64,000 nucleotides of DNA from Acidianus hospitalis. Lineage in GTDB: Archaea; Thermoproteota; Thermoprotei_A; Sulfolobales; Sulfolobaceae. The notes below the pieces were generated by a model. That model searched no databases, had not been told where the DNA came from, and saw nothing but the letters and a program-made list of their open reading frames with translations. Position numbers and translations under genes: made by a program. Shown here piece after piece: positions 1 to 8,320 of this stretch (positions are counted from its first letter, which is position 1; each line of letters starts with the position of its first letter). The stretch lies in assembly GCA_046533895.1 (NCBI GenBank), contig JAWDOK010000003.1, forward strand, positions 124,001 to 188,000. Reading direction: 5' to 3'.

Positions 1-113
1 CCCCGTGCCGTTAGAGTCCCATGACCCACCTGTGGTTGAGGGCTAAGTCCCTACACTCGATCATGAATTATCATAAAATGATTAAAATGAAAGTGTAGGG
101 ACAAACGGTAAAT
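1..113 (+). mobile_element. 3' end of an IS200/IS605-family element (TnpB C-terminus plus right end)
   Basis: An open frame enters from outside the window and stops at 44-46, giving a C-terminus PVPLESHDPPVVEG. It is followed by a hairpin with arms GTCCCTACACT and AGTGTAGGGAC (about 48-107). A near-identical copy lies in inverted orientation at 29139-29249, and the two diverge just after AAACGGTA, which marks the element's right boundary at about 113. A coding 3' end followed by a subterminal hairpin fits IS605-type elements. The TnpB assignment is inference, because the catalytic part lies off-window. Confidence 0.6.
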
Positions 114-457
114 TCTATAATAACGACAGCTACAGAAAAGGGGGTTAAGAGGGCAGAAATCCTCGCCAAGGATGCTCCTTACTTCTTTTTCAAACTTCTC
201 TTAGTGACTCTAATGAAGCTCCTCCCCAGCTAGACTGCGGAAGGAGCAGCAAGCCACGTCTCTTTCCTTCAAGGGACTAGACCTGGATGAAAGCTCCCTC
301 TTCGTGAGCTCTCTACTATTCCGACTGCTAAATGAGAGATGTAATCCCGAATCGATGGTGGAAACAATGACGAGGGAACCATCGCTAGCGGGGAGGAGTC
401 AGTAGATTTAGCTTATCAAATAAAAAGCTCAATTGAATAAATTGTGAAATTGAGGGA
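114..457 (+). mobile_element. Degenerate transposase debris, probably a second TnpB 3' end
   Basis: No intact gene is present. One frame is open from about 217 to a TAG at 403-405 and ends in EPSLAGRSQ. It is followed at 428-454 by a small hairpin (arms CTCAATT and AATTGAG), again the layout of an IS605-type right end. A different frame at about 133-231 also reads like decayed coding sequence (EKGVKRAEILAKDAP) and then stops. Several frameshifts would be needed to join the two. This is probably a relic into or beside which the element at 1-113 inserted. Confidence 0.35.
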
Positions 458-531
458 AAATAATAATATTTGACATTGACTATAGATTATAAGTACTTTA
501 CCTTGCCCGCAATTAAACTAACGCTTTGTAG

Positions 532-616
532 CGCCGGGAGCGGGATTTGAACCCGCGCGGGGTTTCCCCCAACGGCTTAGCAGGCCGCCGCCCTAACCGA
601 GCTAGGCGATCCCGGC
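532..616 (-). tRNA. tRNA-Ser (GCT)
   Basis: On the minus strand a 7-bp acceptor stem (GCCGGGA with TCCCGGC) closes an 85-nt cloverleaf. The anticodon loop is CTGCTAA with anticodon GCT, read between arms CGGC and GCCG. The long G/C-rich variable arm typical of class II serine tRNAs is present, as is a GGTTCAAATC T-loop. The discriminator base is G. No intron is visible and CCA is not encoded. Confidence 0.95.
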
Positions 617-640
617 ATTATATTTATTCTAATCTATAAC

Positions 641-648
641 TTAAAAAT
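641..648 (-). promoter_or_regulatory. TATA box of tRNA-Ser
   Basis: ATTTTTAA on the minus strand is centred about 28 bases upstream of the tRNA 5' end at 616, the normal TATA distance for Sulfolobales stable-RNA genes. Confidence 0.55.
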
Positions 649-738
649 CTTTAGATAAGTTGCTCAACGTTAAGCATCTAAGTATTTACTTTGCATATAG
701 AGCTAATAATTTTAACCTCATTTATATAGATAATCTAG

Positions 739-803
739 AGATGCTCAGGGACTAAAATATGAAGGCGGATAATCCCCTGATACCCCCCAGTCCCTGGGCA
801 TCT
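739..803. repeat. Long hairpin at the 3' end of the flavoprotein gene
   Basis: Arms AGATGCTCAGGGACT (739-753) and AGTCCCTGGGCATCT (789-803) pair over 15 positions with one G-T mismatch, around a 35-base loop. The right arm touches the stop codon of the minus-strand gene ending at 802. It could be a 3' stabilising or termination structure, a small structured RNA (a TATA-like TTTATATA lies at 721-728 on the plus strand), or the relic of a palindromic mobile element. The sequence does not decide between these. Confidence 0.5.
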
Positions 804-1683
804 ATAAATAATAAAGAAATCCCATGTTACCTTTTCTCCAGATATAATATTTTTCTATGAATCTCTTCATCAATGACCTAATTTTAGAAACTTTAACTTC
901 TTGATAATTGATTCCCCAGGGCACTTTAGACCTTATATGAATTCCTTCTCTTCCAGTATCAACTATGTGGATATAAATTGGTTCAAATTCTCCCTCAAGT
1001 TTTCCGGATATTTTTTTACCAATATATATTCCTTCTCTCATTGCCAACTCTCCTAATTTCGGCCAACCTTTGATAATATCTCCTATTGCATAAACGCTTT
1101 TCTTAACCTCAAGATAGCTATTAACACTTAGTAATCCGGTAAACTCTGGAGGAACACATTTTTCGATAATGAGGTTGGGTTCTTCGCAAGTTTTAATGTA
1201 TTTTTGAGTTAATTCACTTACCACGTTAGCAACCTTATTGCCTAGATAAGATAAGAAGTTACCATGATATCTCACATTCTTTCCGGCAATTTTTGAATAT
1301 AGCGTTATCTGCAGAGCTAAATAATCATCGTACTCGTCTTCGGCTGTTATACACATCTCTTCTTTTACATTTTTATTATTTATTCTCTCCATTATATATT
1401 CTAAATTAGGTCTTTTGCAACCTAAAGCAATAATTATCTTATCAGCCTTGTATTCACCTTTGTCAGTTTTTATTTCTAAATTTGAAATATCCACGTCTTT
1501 TACGTCTTCTTTACGAACGAAATTTAAACTAACTTCATATTTTGTATTTTTTATCAAATTCCTAAGATATGCTGTGTAAAAAACGAATTTATTCTCGTGA
1601 GAAAGAAGTATTTTTTCTGCTCCTCCCTTTATATTATAGTAGGCATTTAATCCTGCATATCCAGAACCTAGTATGAATATCAC
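802..1683 (-). CDS. NDH-2/SQR-like FAD-dependent oxidoreductase, short form
   Basis: An N-terminal Rossmann motif GSGYAG (residues 6-11) binds the FAD adenosine. IALGCKRP (85-92) and VYAIGD (197-202, followed by a Lys-Trp-Pro segment) are the later FAD motifs of type II NADH dehydrogenases and sulfide:quinone reductases. At 293 residues it is about 100 shorter than usual family members. The region that should carry the second, NAD(P)H-binding glycine motif (about 105-160) is short and lacks a clear GxGxxG. The C-terminus is basic and aromatic, possibly a membrane anchor. It probably passes electrons to quinone, but donor and acceptor are unknown. It is monocistronic and divergent from the gene at 1738. 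Confidence 0.7.
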   Translation of the reverse strand: MIFILGSGYAGLNAYYNIKGGAEKILLSHENKFVFYTAYLRNLIKNTKYEVSLNFVRKEDVKDVDISNLEIKTDKGEYKADKIIIALGCKRPNLEYIMERINNKNVKEEMCITAEDEYDDYLALQITLYSKIAGKNVRYHGNFLSYLGNKVANVVSELTQKYIKTCEEPNLIIEKCVPPEFTGLLSVNSYLEVKKSVYAIGDIIKGWPKLGELAMREGIYIGKKISGKLEGEFEPIYIHIVDTGREGIHIRSKVPWGINYQEVKVSKIRSLMKRFIEKYYIWRKGNMGFLYYL

Positions 1684-1737
1684 ATGAGTTGTAAGTAGAA
1701 AGATTAATAATTTTTGTGTAATCTCTCTCTTATTGGA

Positions 1738-2367
1738 TTGAAGTTAACTTTAGCCTATTCGAAAGAAGAAGAATTATTACCTATATTACCTATTTTAGAT
1801 AAGGAAATAGATAAGGGAATTGAAATAGAAGCAATAAAAATTAAGGAAGAAGAAATTAAGTTTAAATACACTAATTTTGACCTATATTATCTTCCTCTTC
1901 CAGATCTAAATTATATTGAAACAAAAATATTATCAAACGGGGCATATGCAGTAAATTCATTAGGATTGGATAGCTTGAAGAACGAAGTTTGCATAAACAG
2001 TAATTCTACGGAGTTTTACCTTCTAAAGGTTTTAATGAATTATAGAGGAATTCCTAATGGTAGAGATAACTGTAACGGAAGCAAATTCATTACAAAGGAT
2101 TTCAAAATCTCGTTAAGTGACAAATGGAAAGAGGTATGCGGAGATTTACCAATAGTTTTGAACGTTATAGGTAGCAATTTACCCGAAGACGTAATAAGTA
2201 AGGTAAAAATAATAATTAGAGAGTCTGCAAGTTTACAAGAAGCCAAAGGCGTGATAACTCCGATTTCAAAGGAATTAGGACTTAAAGGAAGGAAAGCCAT
2301 TGATTGTTTCTTTGACTTATGTAGGAAGAAGAACTTGTGTAATGTAAATAATTACGTAATTTTGTGA
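1738..2367 (+). CDS. Conserved Sulfolobales protein, possibly solute-binding-like (DUF3834 type)
   Basis: About 209 residues, not recognised with certainty. The chosen start is TTG at 1738 (MKLTLAYSKEEE), which sits about 26 bases after a TAATAATTTTT box. An upstream in-frame TTG at 1714 would fall inside the promoter. The alternating beta/alpha pattern with an internal MNYRGIPNGRD segment recalls periplasmic-binding-protein folds such as the crenarchaeal DUF3834 group, but there is no signal peptide or lipobox. Its stop overlaps the start of the RNA methyltransferase by 4 bases, so the two are co-transcribed. Function is unknown. Confidence 0.6.
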   Translation: MKLTLAYSKEEELLPILPILDKEIDKGIEIEAIKIKEEEIKFKYTNFDLYYLPLPDLNYIETKILSNGAYAVNSLGLDSLKNEVCINSNSTEFYLLKVLMNYRGIPNGRDNCNGSKFITKDFKISLSDKWKEVCGDLPIVLNVIGSNLPEDVISKVKIIIRESASLQEAKGVITPISKELGLKGRKAIDCFFDLCRKKNLCNVNNYVIL

Positions 2368-3440
2368 GAAAATTGATTAAAGATTTTTTGACTACCCTTT
2401 TATATTTCGTGGAAGAGAAAGGGTATCCTTTGCCTGTTGCTTTTAAGAAAACTAAGGACATCAAGAAAGTTAAGGGAATGAATTACGATGAGCTATATGA
2501 AATATCCAGGCTGCTCTTACTTTCATATAATTCTCTGAAAGGTAAAAGGTCTAAAAAAGTAGATCAGTTTTTACAAGGCAATTACGAGATTCTATTGCCT
2601 TTATGGGCTAGGGAAGAGTTATCAAAATATCTAGATGTAAAACCTTTGGAAAATTCTTTTAGAATAAAAAACACGTGGGTTAGAATAAATACCTTAAAGG
2701 CCGACGTTGATAAGGTTTTAAAATCATTAGAGAACCAAGGAGTCAATTTTGAAGTCGATAAAGACGTCTATTATCTAATTAAAGTTAAGAACGAAGTTCA
2801 ACTGAAAAAGACTAAGGAGTTCATGAATTTTGAAGTTATTATTCAAGATAAGGCCAGTGTATTAACTGTTGAGAGTTTAGAAGTTGAAAAAAATGATAAA
2901 ATTATAGATTTATCTTCCGCTCCAGGCACTAAAGCGTCACAAATTATGCAACTAGGTGAGAATACAGTTGAATTATTTATAGCTGACGTTGATATAAATA
3001 GGCTAAAAAGAGAGGTAGATTTACTTAAAAAAATGGGAGTTGATATGAATAAAGTTCATATTATACATCAAGATTCTACTAGTAACTCCATGTTAAGGTC
3101 TGATAAGGTACTACTCGATGCACCTTGCTCTTCTTCTGGAATGATTTCTAATGAGCCTGCAATAATGGTTAACCTTACGAGAGAAAAGGTAATGTATTAT
3201 TCTCAGCTTCAAAGGAAAATGATAAATGAAGCAAGAAAAATTATTGATGCCGATTATATAATTTACTCAGTATGCTCTTTATTCCCTGAGGAAGGAGAGG
3301 AACATTTTCTAAACCTTAAAACTGAGAAACCAAAAATAGTTGGGGAAAGACCTTACATCGATAACGTTAATGGAATAAGGCTATTCCCTCATATTAACTT
3401 GACTGAAGGATTTTTCATAACTAAAATACTTTTGCAGTAG
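2364..3440 (+). CDS. NSUN/RsmB-type RNA (cytosine-5) methyltransferase
   Basis: SAM motif I reads IDLSSAPGTKAS (181-192). Motif IV is LDAPCSSSG (251-259) with the proton/adduct cysteine Cys255, and motif VI is YSVCSLFPEEGEEH (301-314) with the nucleophile Cys304. These define the m5C methylases that act on tRNA or rRNA. The N-terminal about 95 residues form a helical RNA-binding region, and the lead-in VIIQDKASVL is typical. The GTG start overlaps the preceding TGA (GTGA). The substrate RNA cannot be told from the sequence. Confidence 0.88.
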   Translation: MRKLIKDFLTTLLYFVEEKGYPLPVAFKKTKDIKKVKGMNYDELYEISRLLLLSYNSLKGKRSKKVDQFLQGNYEILLPLWAREELSKYLDVKPLENSFRIKNTWVRINTLKADVDKVLKSLENQGVNFEVDKDVYYLIKVKNEVQLKKTKEFMNFEVIIQDKASVLTVESLEVEKNDKIIDLSSAPGTKASQIMQLGENTVELFIADVDINRLKREVDLLKKMGVDMNKVHIIHQDSTSNSMLRSDKVLLDAPCSSSGMISNEPAIMVNLTREKVMYYSQLQRKMINEARKIIDADYIIYSVCSLFPEEGEEHFLNLKTEKPKIVGERPYIDNVNGIRLFPHINLTEGFFITKILLQ

Positions 3441-3468
3441 TCTACAATTTAAATACATATAAAATTAT

Positions 3469-5406
3469 GTGAAAATTCCTAATTATAAGTACATTTCAAG
3501 AATATTTATTCCAGAAGGAGTAAATTATACTTTAGAAAACATTGAGAATACAATCTATTTGAAAACAGATTCAATAAGACAGCCGGAGATCATTCTTTTC
3601 CCTGAAGTAAATATAGGAAAAGAACCATGGGTTGTCCAAAAAGGTAATAAATTAATTCAGATAGACGGAAAAGAAGAAGTACTAGAAGAAAGCCATGGAG
3701 ATTTTCTAGGCGTTACTTATATTAGCGTTGAAGGAGTAATAGAAAAGGTTTTACAAATAAGGGAAGATGAGTTTATTTTTAAGGGAAATAAATATAATAA
3801 ATTCCTAAAATTTTTTAATACTTATATCTTGGAAAATAATAGGAAAATAACTTTCATATATGATAATATGGAAATTGATAGAGAAAAGCCAAAATATTAT
3901 ATAGTAAATAAAAATGGGATCTCGCTGGTTTATGATGGTTATACTGAGATAATATCAAAGTCAGGATCCTTAACAATAAATGAAGAGAAAATTCTCCTAG
4001 GTAGATATGGCAATAGGTCAATCTTCCAAGGTATCGATGGTAAAATATTACTTGACGAAGATGTGATAGGTTTCTGCGAAAATAAGGCAGAGCTTTTAGG
4101 AGTTATTAATAACGGAATAGTTATATCCTGTGGTGATAAAGTAAAATATTTCAGCGACGGAATATGGCAGGAAATTGAAATTAACGCTAATCCGTTCTTG
4201 AGTTTTGTAAATTCTAATTTTATTATATTAACTGCAGACAGTTACACATTAGTTTACGATAAAAATCTTTTTTTAATATATAAATTCCTCAGTTCTGGAG
4301 CCAGCGCAACTACTAGATATATAGTTTTATTCAGAAATCCCTTTGTCGGAGTAGTAGATAGCCTAGACGATGAAGATGTAATAAGGACTGAGAAAAATGT
4401 GCTAGATACTTCTTCGCCGATAAAAATCCTTATAAGAAAAAACTATGATATAGAATATCAAAATGTAATAGAAGTTAATAGAAGAGATATAAATTCAAAA
4501 TATTACGAAGTTGAAGTAGAACCAAAATTATTGGGAGATTATGAGGCTAAATTTAAATTAATATCACCGTTCTTCTCATTAAATGCTAATATACCAATTA
4601 TAAGCGAAAAACCTAGAATATATGCCAAGGGTTCTATTATAAGGACTAATGGAGAAGTTCTAGGAACTAAAATGAATTCATATCTAAATCTGACTATTAA
4701 TACTAAAATAATAACAAATATACCTTATGTAATTAGAATAAGGTTTAGAGATAAATTATTTGATTTCACATTAAATGAAAAAGAAGTTAATAAAGAGCTT
4801 AAAATTCCTATCAATATATTTGATAAAAAAGACTCAAATGAAATCATTAAAATAGAAATAATAAGAAATAACGTAATACAAAGCTCCATGGAATTCCTTG
4901 TTCCTATAATTTTTGTAGAACCTCCTAAGGAATGGAATTCAAAAATTGTGGACCTTGGAGACTATATAGAGAAAATATTATACGCACGAAAGGGGGACAT
5001 TTCTTGGACTAAAATTTGTCATTATCCAAAGCACAAAAAGGCAATATTAATTAAAGAAAACTCAAAAGAGGGCATAAAGATTTCTGGAGATAAAGTAATT
5101 GTAAATTTAGAAAACCCTATAGAAAACTTATATTATACGATAAATTATCCATATTTAGTTTTAATACCAGAGATGAAATATTATTATCCTATAGAGGTTT
5201 TCTACGGAACGCATAGTTATAGAGGTCTTCCTGAAAAGATAATATTCCCATTAGACCCTGCGTACGATGAAGTTTTCATTAGGATTTATATTGGGGACAA
5301 AACAGTAAAGAGAACGTATAAAATTCCTAAAGAGGTATATTTCAAGGTTGCAGTGAACTCAAAGAATAAGTTAGAAGAATTGCTCAAAAGTTTTGGTATA
5401 GTCTGA
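3469..5406 (+). CDS. Large beta-rich protein, UpsX-like by position
   Basis: 645 residues with a GTG start just downstream of an A/T box (about 3446-3455). No enzyme motif or signal peptide is visible. The protein is dominated by short beta-strands with repeated Asp-Gly/Gly-Asp turns (about 40-330, propeller-like), then Ig-like strand-rich modules (about 335-620). It heads a set with a secretion-ATPase relative and a membrane protein. In the Sulfolobales Ups pilus operon the order upsX-upsE-upsF likewise begins with a large protein of unknown function. Equating this protein with UpsX is inference from length and order only. Confidence 0.55.
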   Translation: MKIPNYKYISRIFIPEGVNYTLENIENTIYLKTDSIRQPEIILFPEVNIGKEPWVVQKGNKLIQIDGKEEVLEESHGDFLGVTYISVEGVIEKVLQIREDEFIFKGNKYNKFLKFFNTYILENNRKITFIYDNMEIDREKPKYYIVNKNGISLVYDGYTEIISKSGSLTINEEKILLGRYGNRSIFQGIDGKILLDEDVIGFCENKAELLGVINNGIVISCGDKVKYFSDGIWQEIEINANPFLSFVNSNFIILTADSYTLVYDKNLFLIYKFLSSGASATTRYIVLFRNPFVGVVDSLDDEDVIRTEKNVLDTSSPIKILIRKNYDIEYQNVIEVNRRDINSKYYEVEVEPKLLGDYEAKFKLISPFFSLNANIPIISEKPRIYAKGSIIRTNGEVLGTKMNSYLNLTINTKIITNIPYVIRIRFRDKLFDFTLNEKEVNKELKIPINIFDKKDSNEIIKIEIIRNNVIQSSMEFLVPIIFVEPPKEWNSKIVDLGDYIEKILYARKGDISWTKICHYPKHKKAILIKENSKEGIKISGDKVIVNLENPIENLYYTINYPYLVLIPEMKYYYPIEVFYGTHSYRGLPEKIIFPLDPAYDEVFIRIYIGDKTVKRTYKIPKEVYFKVAVNSKNKLEELLKSFGIV

Positions 5407-5431
5407 AGCTTTTTTATTTTCAATCTCTAAT

Positions 5432-6613
5432 GTGTCTTCCAATATAATAAAAAACACGTATTATGTCATGGGCTGCAAAGTTTCAATATCACAAGTTGAT
5501 AAGATATTAAATTACACAGTAGAAGAACCTACATTAACTGCGGAGGAAGAGAAAGCTCTCAAATCTCAAGTTCAATTACCCCAGAATAGTATAGAGAAAA
5601 TAAATTATTATAAAGAAAAAATGGAAAAATTCGGTAAACTAACTTGTTTAATGCTTGACAAGAACGTTGAAGAAATCGAATGTTCCGACGTTTCAAAACC
5701 TTTAGCCGTAAAAATTAAAGGGTTAGGCAGAGCGATAACCAATATAAAAATTAGTAGAGATGAAATATTAAATATTTTCTCTAAATTTATTGATTCAAAA
5801 AATTACAAGAGACTAGGAAAATATATTGTTATAGAAAATGATAAGTTTAAGGCAATAATTAAAGTCAAGGATGATATAAACTTTAACATAATAAAAAGCG
5901 ATAGTTTGTACTCTGAAAGTATAACCGAGCTCATTTCTGAAGGATACTTAAATAAGTACTCCACTGCATACTTATGGCACATTATTGAGAACTCGGGAAT
6001 TATAATAATAAATGGAAATAAAAGAATTGCCAGATGTTTGGCCTATTCTTTAATAAACCTAGTTTACAATAAGTTCAATAAAATTATAGTAGTAAGCAAA
6101 TCTAAGACTAGAAAGCTTGATGACTTAATTGTACTAAACGATGTTAAAAATCTCGATATAATTGATTATTATAATCCAGACATTGTATTATTTGATTACA
6201 TTGATAATGATGTAATTGTAAAAACTCTAGATTTAAATACTCAAAATAAGGGAATCATAATATTATCCGAATTCCCAGATAATATTACTTTTCTAAGTAG
6301 CTTATCAAAATCTCAATTACTTTCCCTATCTAAACTACCTACAATACTTGTAGAAATAGTAAGAAATTATATTAATATTCATGAGTTATATTCAATAAGA
6401 ACTAAAGTAAGGATACGAAAGGTATGTAAAAAAGGAAATATGAATAAAAAGGAATTTAGCTACTCTATTACGCTGAAGAATAAGATAAACACCAATAATC
6501 TAGATTTAAAGGTATCAATTATAGAAAATTTAACTAATAATAATATCTTAGATAAATATGAAATAAGAGAGAAAGTAATGAAAATAGGTGAAAAAATTGA
6601 GCCAGAAATTTAA
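5432..6613 (+). CDS. Degenerate type IV pilus/secretion ATPase (GspE/VirB11 family) lacking Walker motifs
   Basis: Residues 72-125 follow the GspE N-terminal pattern: LDKNVEEIECS matches the usual DPxvEDIxvng, and GRAITNIKISRDEI matches the TNI/L segment. In the ATPase core GYLNKYSTAYLWHIIENSGI (171-190) is the helix before the P-loop. Where GGTGSGKTT is expected it has INGNKRIA (193-200), with no lysine-threonine pair. The Walker B/Asp-box region reads NPDIVLFDYID (248-258) and lacks the RPD...GE(V/I)R residues. ATP hydrolysis therefore seems impossible. At 393 residues it is shorter than active paralogs (about 490-510). It has its own TATA-like box at 5407-5417 and a GTG start. Confidence 0.72.
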   Translation: MSSNIIKNTYYVMGCKVSISQVDKILNYTVEEPTLTAEEEKALKSQVQLPQNSIEKINYYKEKMEKFGKLTCLMLDKNVEEIECSDVSKPLAVKIKGLGRAITNIKISRDEILNIFSKFIDSKNYKRLGKYIVIENDKFKAIIKVKDDINFNIIKSDSLYSESITELISEGYLNKYSTAYLWHIIENSGIIIINGNKRIARCLAYSLINLVYNKFNKIIVVSKSKTRKLDDLIVLNDVKNLDIIDYYNPDIVLFDYIDNDVIVKTLDLNTQNKGIIILSEFPDNITFLSSLSKSQLLSLSKLPTILVEIVRNYINIHELYSIRTKVRIRKVCKKGNMNKKEFSYSITLKNKINTNNLDLKVSIIENLTNNNILDKYEIREKVMKIGEKIEPEI

Positions 6614-7307
6614 ATTTATAAAGTTGTTTAATATCAAAGGCTCTGGATGTTCTAACGAGGAAAAAATTACGGATCTTGAAAATTTATCAATAAAGATCCT
6701 GATATTTAATTATCTAACATTTATATCAAGTTTAATTTACTTGCGATTCTATATTCAAACATTGGCCATTGCCTTACTTGTTTCCACATTAAGTCTGTCA
6801 TATCTTACAATAAAGAACAAGATTAACTTTACACAAAAAGTTAATCTATTATCATTAACTTCGATAATACCATTATTACTTCCAATAACAATAGAAGCAA
6901 GGATAAGTGCTTCCCTTGCCATATTTTCCGTGCTTAACTGGAATTTTAATAAGGAGGATGTATATCATCAATTTCTTAAGAGAAAAGAAGAAAAAATAAA
7001 AGAAATGAAGAGAGAATTATTACAAGGAAGTAAAATTTACAAGGCGACTATAAAAAGGTTGAACAAGCTTGAGAGAAAGCTATATGAATTCTATCAAAAA
7101 CTGCAAGTATTTTACTTCATACTGTACTTCCTACCTTTGCTAACCTTGCCTATAATTAAATCATCAGGAATTATAGCATACGAGGAAGGAGTATTAAATA
7201 TATTAATAATGTCTTCAATGTTATCTTTGCTGCTAAGAAATAGTTTATTTGACTACAAAAATATCCTTTATATATCATTAATTTCAGCACTAATATGGTT
7301 TATATAA
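6588..7307 (+). CDS. Polytopic membrane protein, half-size GspF/UpsF-like
   Basis: 239 residues, with a GTG start overlapping the ATPase-like gene by 26 bases. Hydrophobic segments lie at about 35-52, 56-75, 86-118, 173-191, 202-218 and 224-239. Between the third and fourth is a strongly charged helical stretch (122-172, many Lys/Glu) that would be cytoplasmic. That layout matches a single T2SF/TadC module, half of a normal two-module UpsF. With its two upstream neighbours it suggests a pilus-like assembly platform. No pilin gene with a class III signal peptide follows. The next gene is convergent and overlaps by 8 bases. Confidence 0.6.
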   Translation: MKKLSQKFKFIKLFNIKGSGCSNEEKITDLENLSIKILIFNYLTFISSLIYLRFYIQTLAIALLVSTLSLSYLTIKNKINFTQKVNLLSLTSIIPLLLPITIEARISASLAIFSVLNWNFNKEDVYHQFLKRKEEKIKEMKRELLQGSKIYKATIKRLNKLERKLYEFYQKLQVFYFILYFLPLLTLPIIKSSGIIAYEEGVLNILIMSSMLSLLLRNSLFDYKNILYISLISALIWFI

Positions 7308-7608
7308 GTGCATCTTTACTTTCCTTTGTGATAATATCTATTTCGTGACCTTTTTCTAAGGCATCTAGGATTTCTTCGCCTTTTTGAGTAAGCTTGTATA
7401 CCTTGTGCGAACCTTTAGAGTAAATAGTTTCTATAAGTCCTAATCCTTCTAGAATGTGAAAAATAGCTAAAACCTCGTATCTGGGAATTTTTGTCCTTAT
7501 TACTACCTCTCCAGGATTTACTGCGCCATCTCTTATAGACTCAAGAACAACTTTAATCTCGTACATCATTTGAGATACTGGAGCTATTTCGCTTAAAAGC
7601 TCTCTCAC
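7300..7608 (-). CDS. Winged-helix DNA-binding regulator
   Basis: 102 residues. It consists of a helical lead, then a helix-turn-helix (about 33-62: PGEVVIRTKIPRYEVLAIFHILEGLG without gaps in charge pattern) and a beta wing with SKGSHKVYKLTQKGEEIL. This is the common archaeal ArsR/PadR-like wHTH layout, and the TQKGEEIL ending of the wing is typical. It converges on the membrane-protein gene and is divergent from nth, with only 13 bases between start codons, so it may regulate nth or itself. Target unknown. Confidence 0.75.
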   Translation of the reverse strand: MRELLSEIAPVSQMMYEIKVVLESIRDGAVNPGEVVIRTKIPRYEVLAIFHILEGLGLIETIYSKGSHKVYKLTQKGEEILDALEKGHEIDIITKESKDALI

Positions 7609-7621
7609 TCCTTATCATATT

Positions 7622-8320
7622 GTGAAGTGCACCGGAAAAGAAATCATTGAAAGACTAAGAAAGACTTATAAGAGAGACCCTAAGGAATATGTTGCTTACG
7701 ACGTATGGATAAACTTTAAGGATCCATTTAAGGTTCTCATAGCGACGTTACTTTCTCAAAACTCTACAGATAAGGGAACTTATAAGGCGTTCTATACACT
7801 AGAAGAAAAAATAGGAGTAACTCCAGATAATTTAATTAAATCTAGCCTAGAAGATATCGCATCGTGTATAAGAAATATCGGAATCTATAGAATAAAAGCA
7901 GAAAGAATAAAAGAACTTGCAAAAATAATAAAGGAAAAATATAATGGAGATTTAAATAAAATTCTAGATAAGGAACCTAAAGAGGCTAGAGAAGAATTGT
8001 TATCTCTTCCTGGCATAGGAGAAAAAACTGCTGATGTTGTCCTACTAACTTGTAAGGGATATCCATACTTCCCAGTAGACACACATATAAAGAGGATATC
8101 TCAAAGACTGGGAATAGCGTCAGGAAGTTATGAACAAATTTCTGCTTCCCTTATGAGACTTTTTGACCCTAAGGATTACTTAGAGGCACATCATTTATTA
8201 ATAGCCCACGGAAGAAATGTTTGCAAGGCAAAAAATCCTTTATGTGAGAAGTGTATACTAAATGACTGTTGCGAATATTACTCCAGAATTAATAAAAATA
8301 AACCAGATAATAACTCATGA
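7622..8320 (+). CDS. nth: Endonuclease III (DNA glycosylase/AP lyase)
   Basis: The HhH motif LPGIGEKTADVV carries the catalytic lysine, and PVDTHIKRISQRLG carries the catalytic aspartate. The C-terminal [4Fe-4S] ligands appear as Cys-x6-Cys-x2-Cys-x5-Cys (CKAKNPLCEKCILNDCC). The length (232) is normal for archaeal Nth. It removes oxidised pyrimidines in base-excision repair. It starts at GTG 7622. The 3' end overlaps the SerK-like gene by 59 bases in another frame. Confidence 0.93.
   Translation: MKCTGKEIIERLRKTYKRDPKEYVAYDVWINFKDPFKVLIATLLSQNSTDKGTYKAFYTLEEKIGVTPDNLIKSSLEDIASCIRNIGIYRIKAERIKELAKIIKEKYNGDLNKILDKEPKEAREELLSLPGIGEKTADVVLLTCKGYPYFPVDTHIKRISQRLGIASGSYEQISASLMRLFDPKDYLEAHHLLIAHGRNVCKAKNPLCEKCILNDCCEYYSRINKNKPDNNS

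Noticed and set aside
428..454. CTCAATT/AATTGAG hairpin as a terminator of tRNA-Ser
   Set aside because: It is about 80 bases beyond the tRNA 3' end and follows a TnpB-like stop codon on the other strand, so an IS right-end structure fits better.
533..616. A second integrase scar at tRNA-Ser or at tRNA-Met
   Set aside because: I read the frames entering both tRNAs from their 3' sides. They hit stop codons within a few codons and show no GxYYVY-type sequence.
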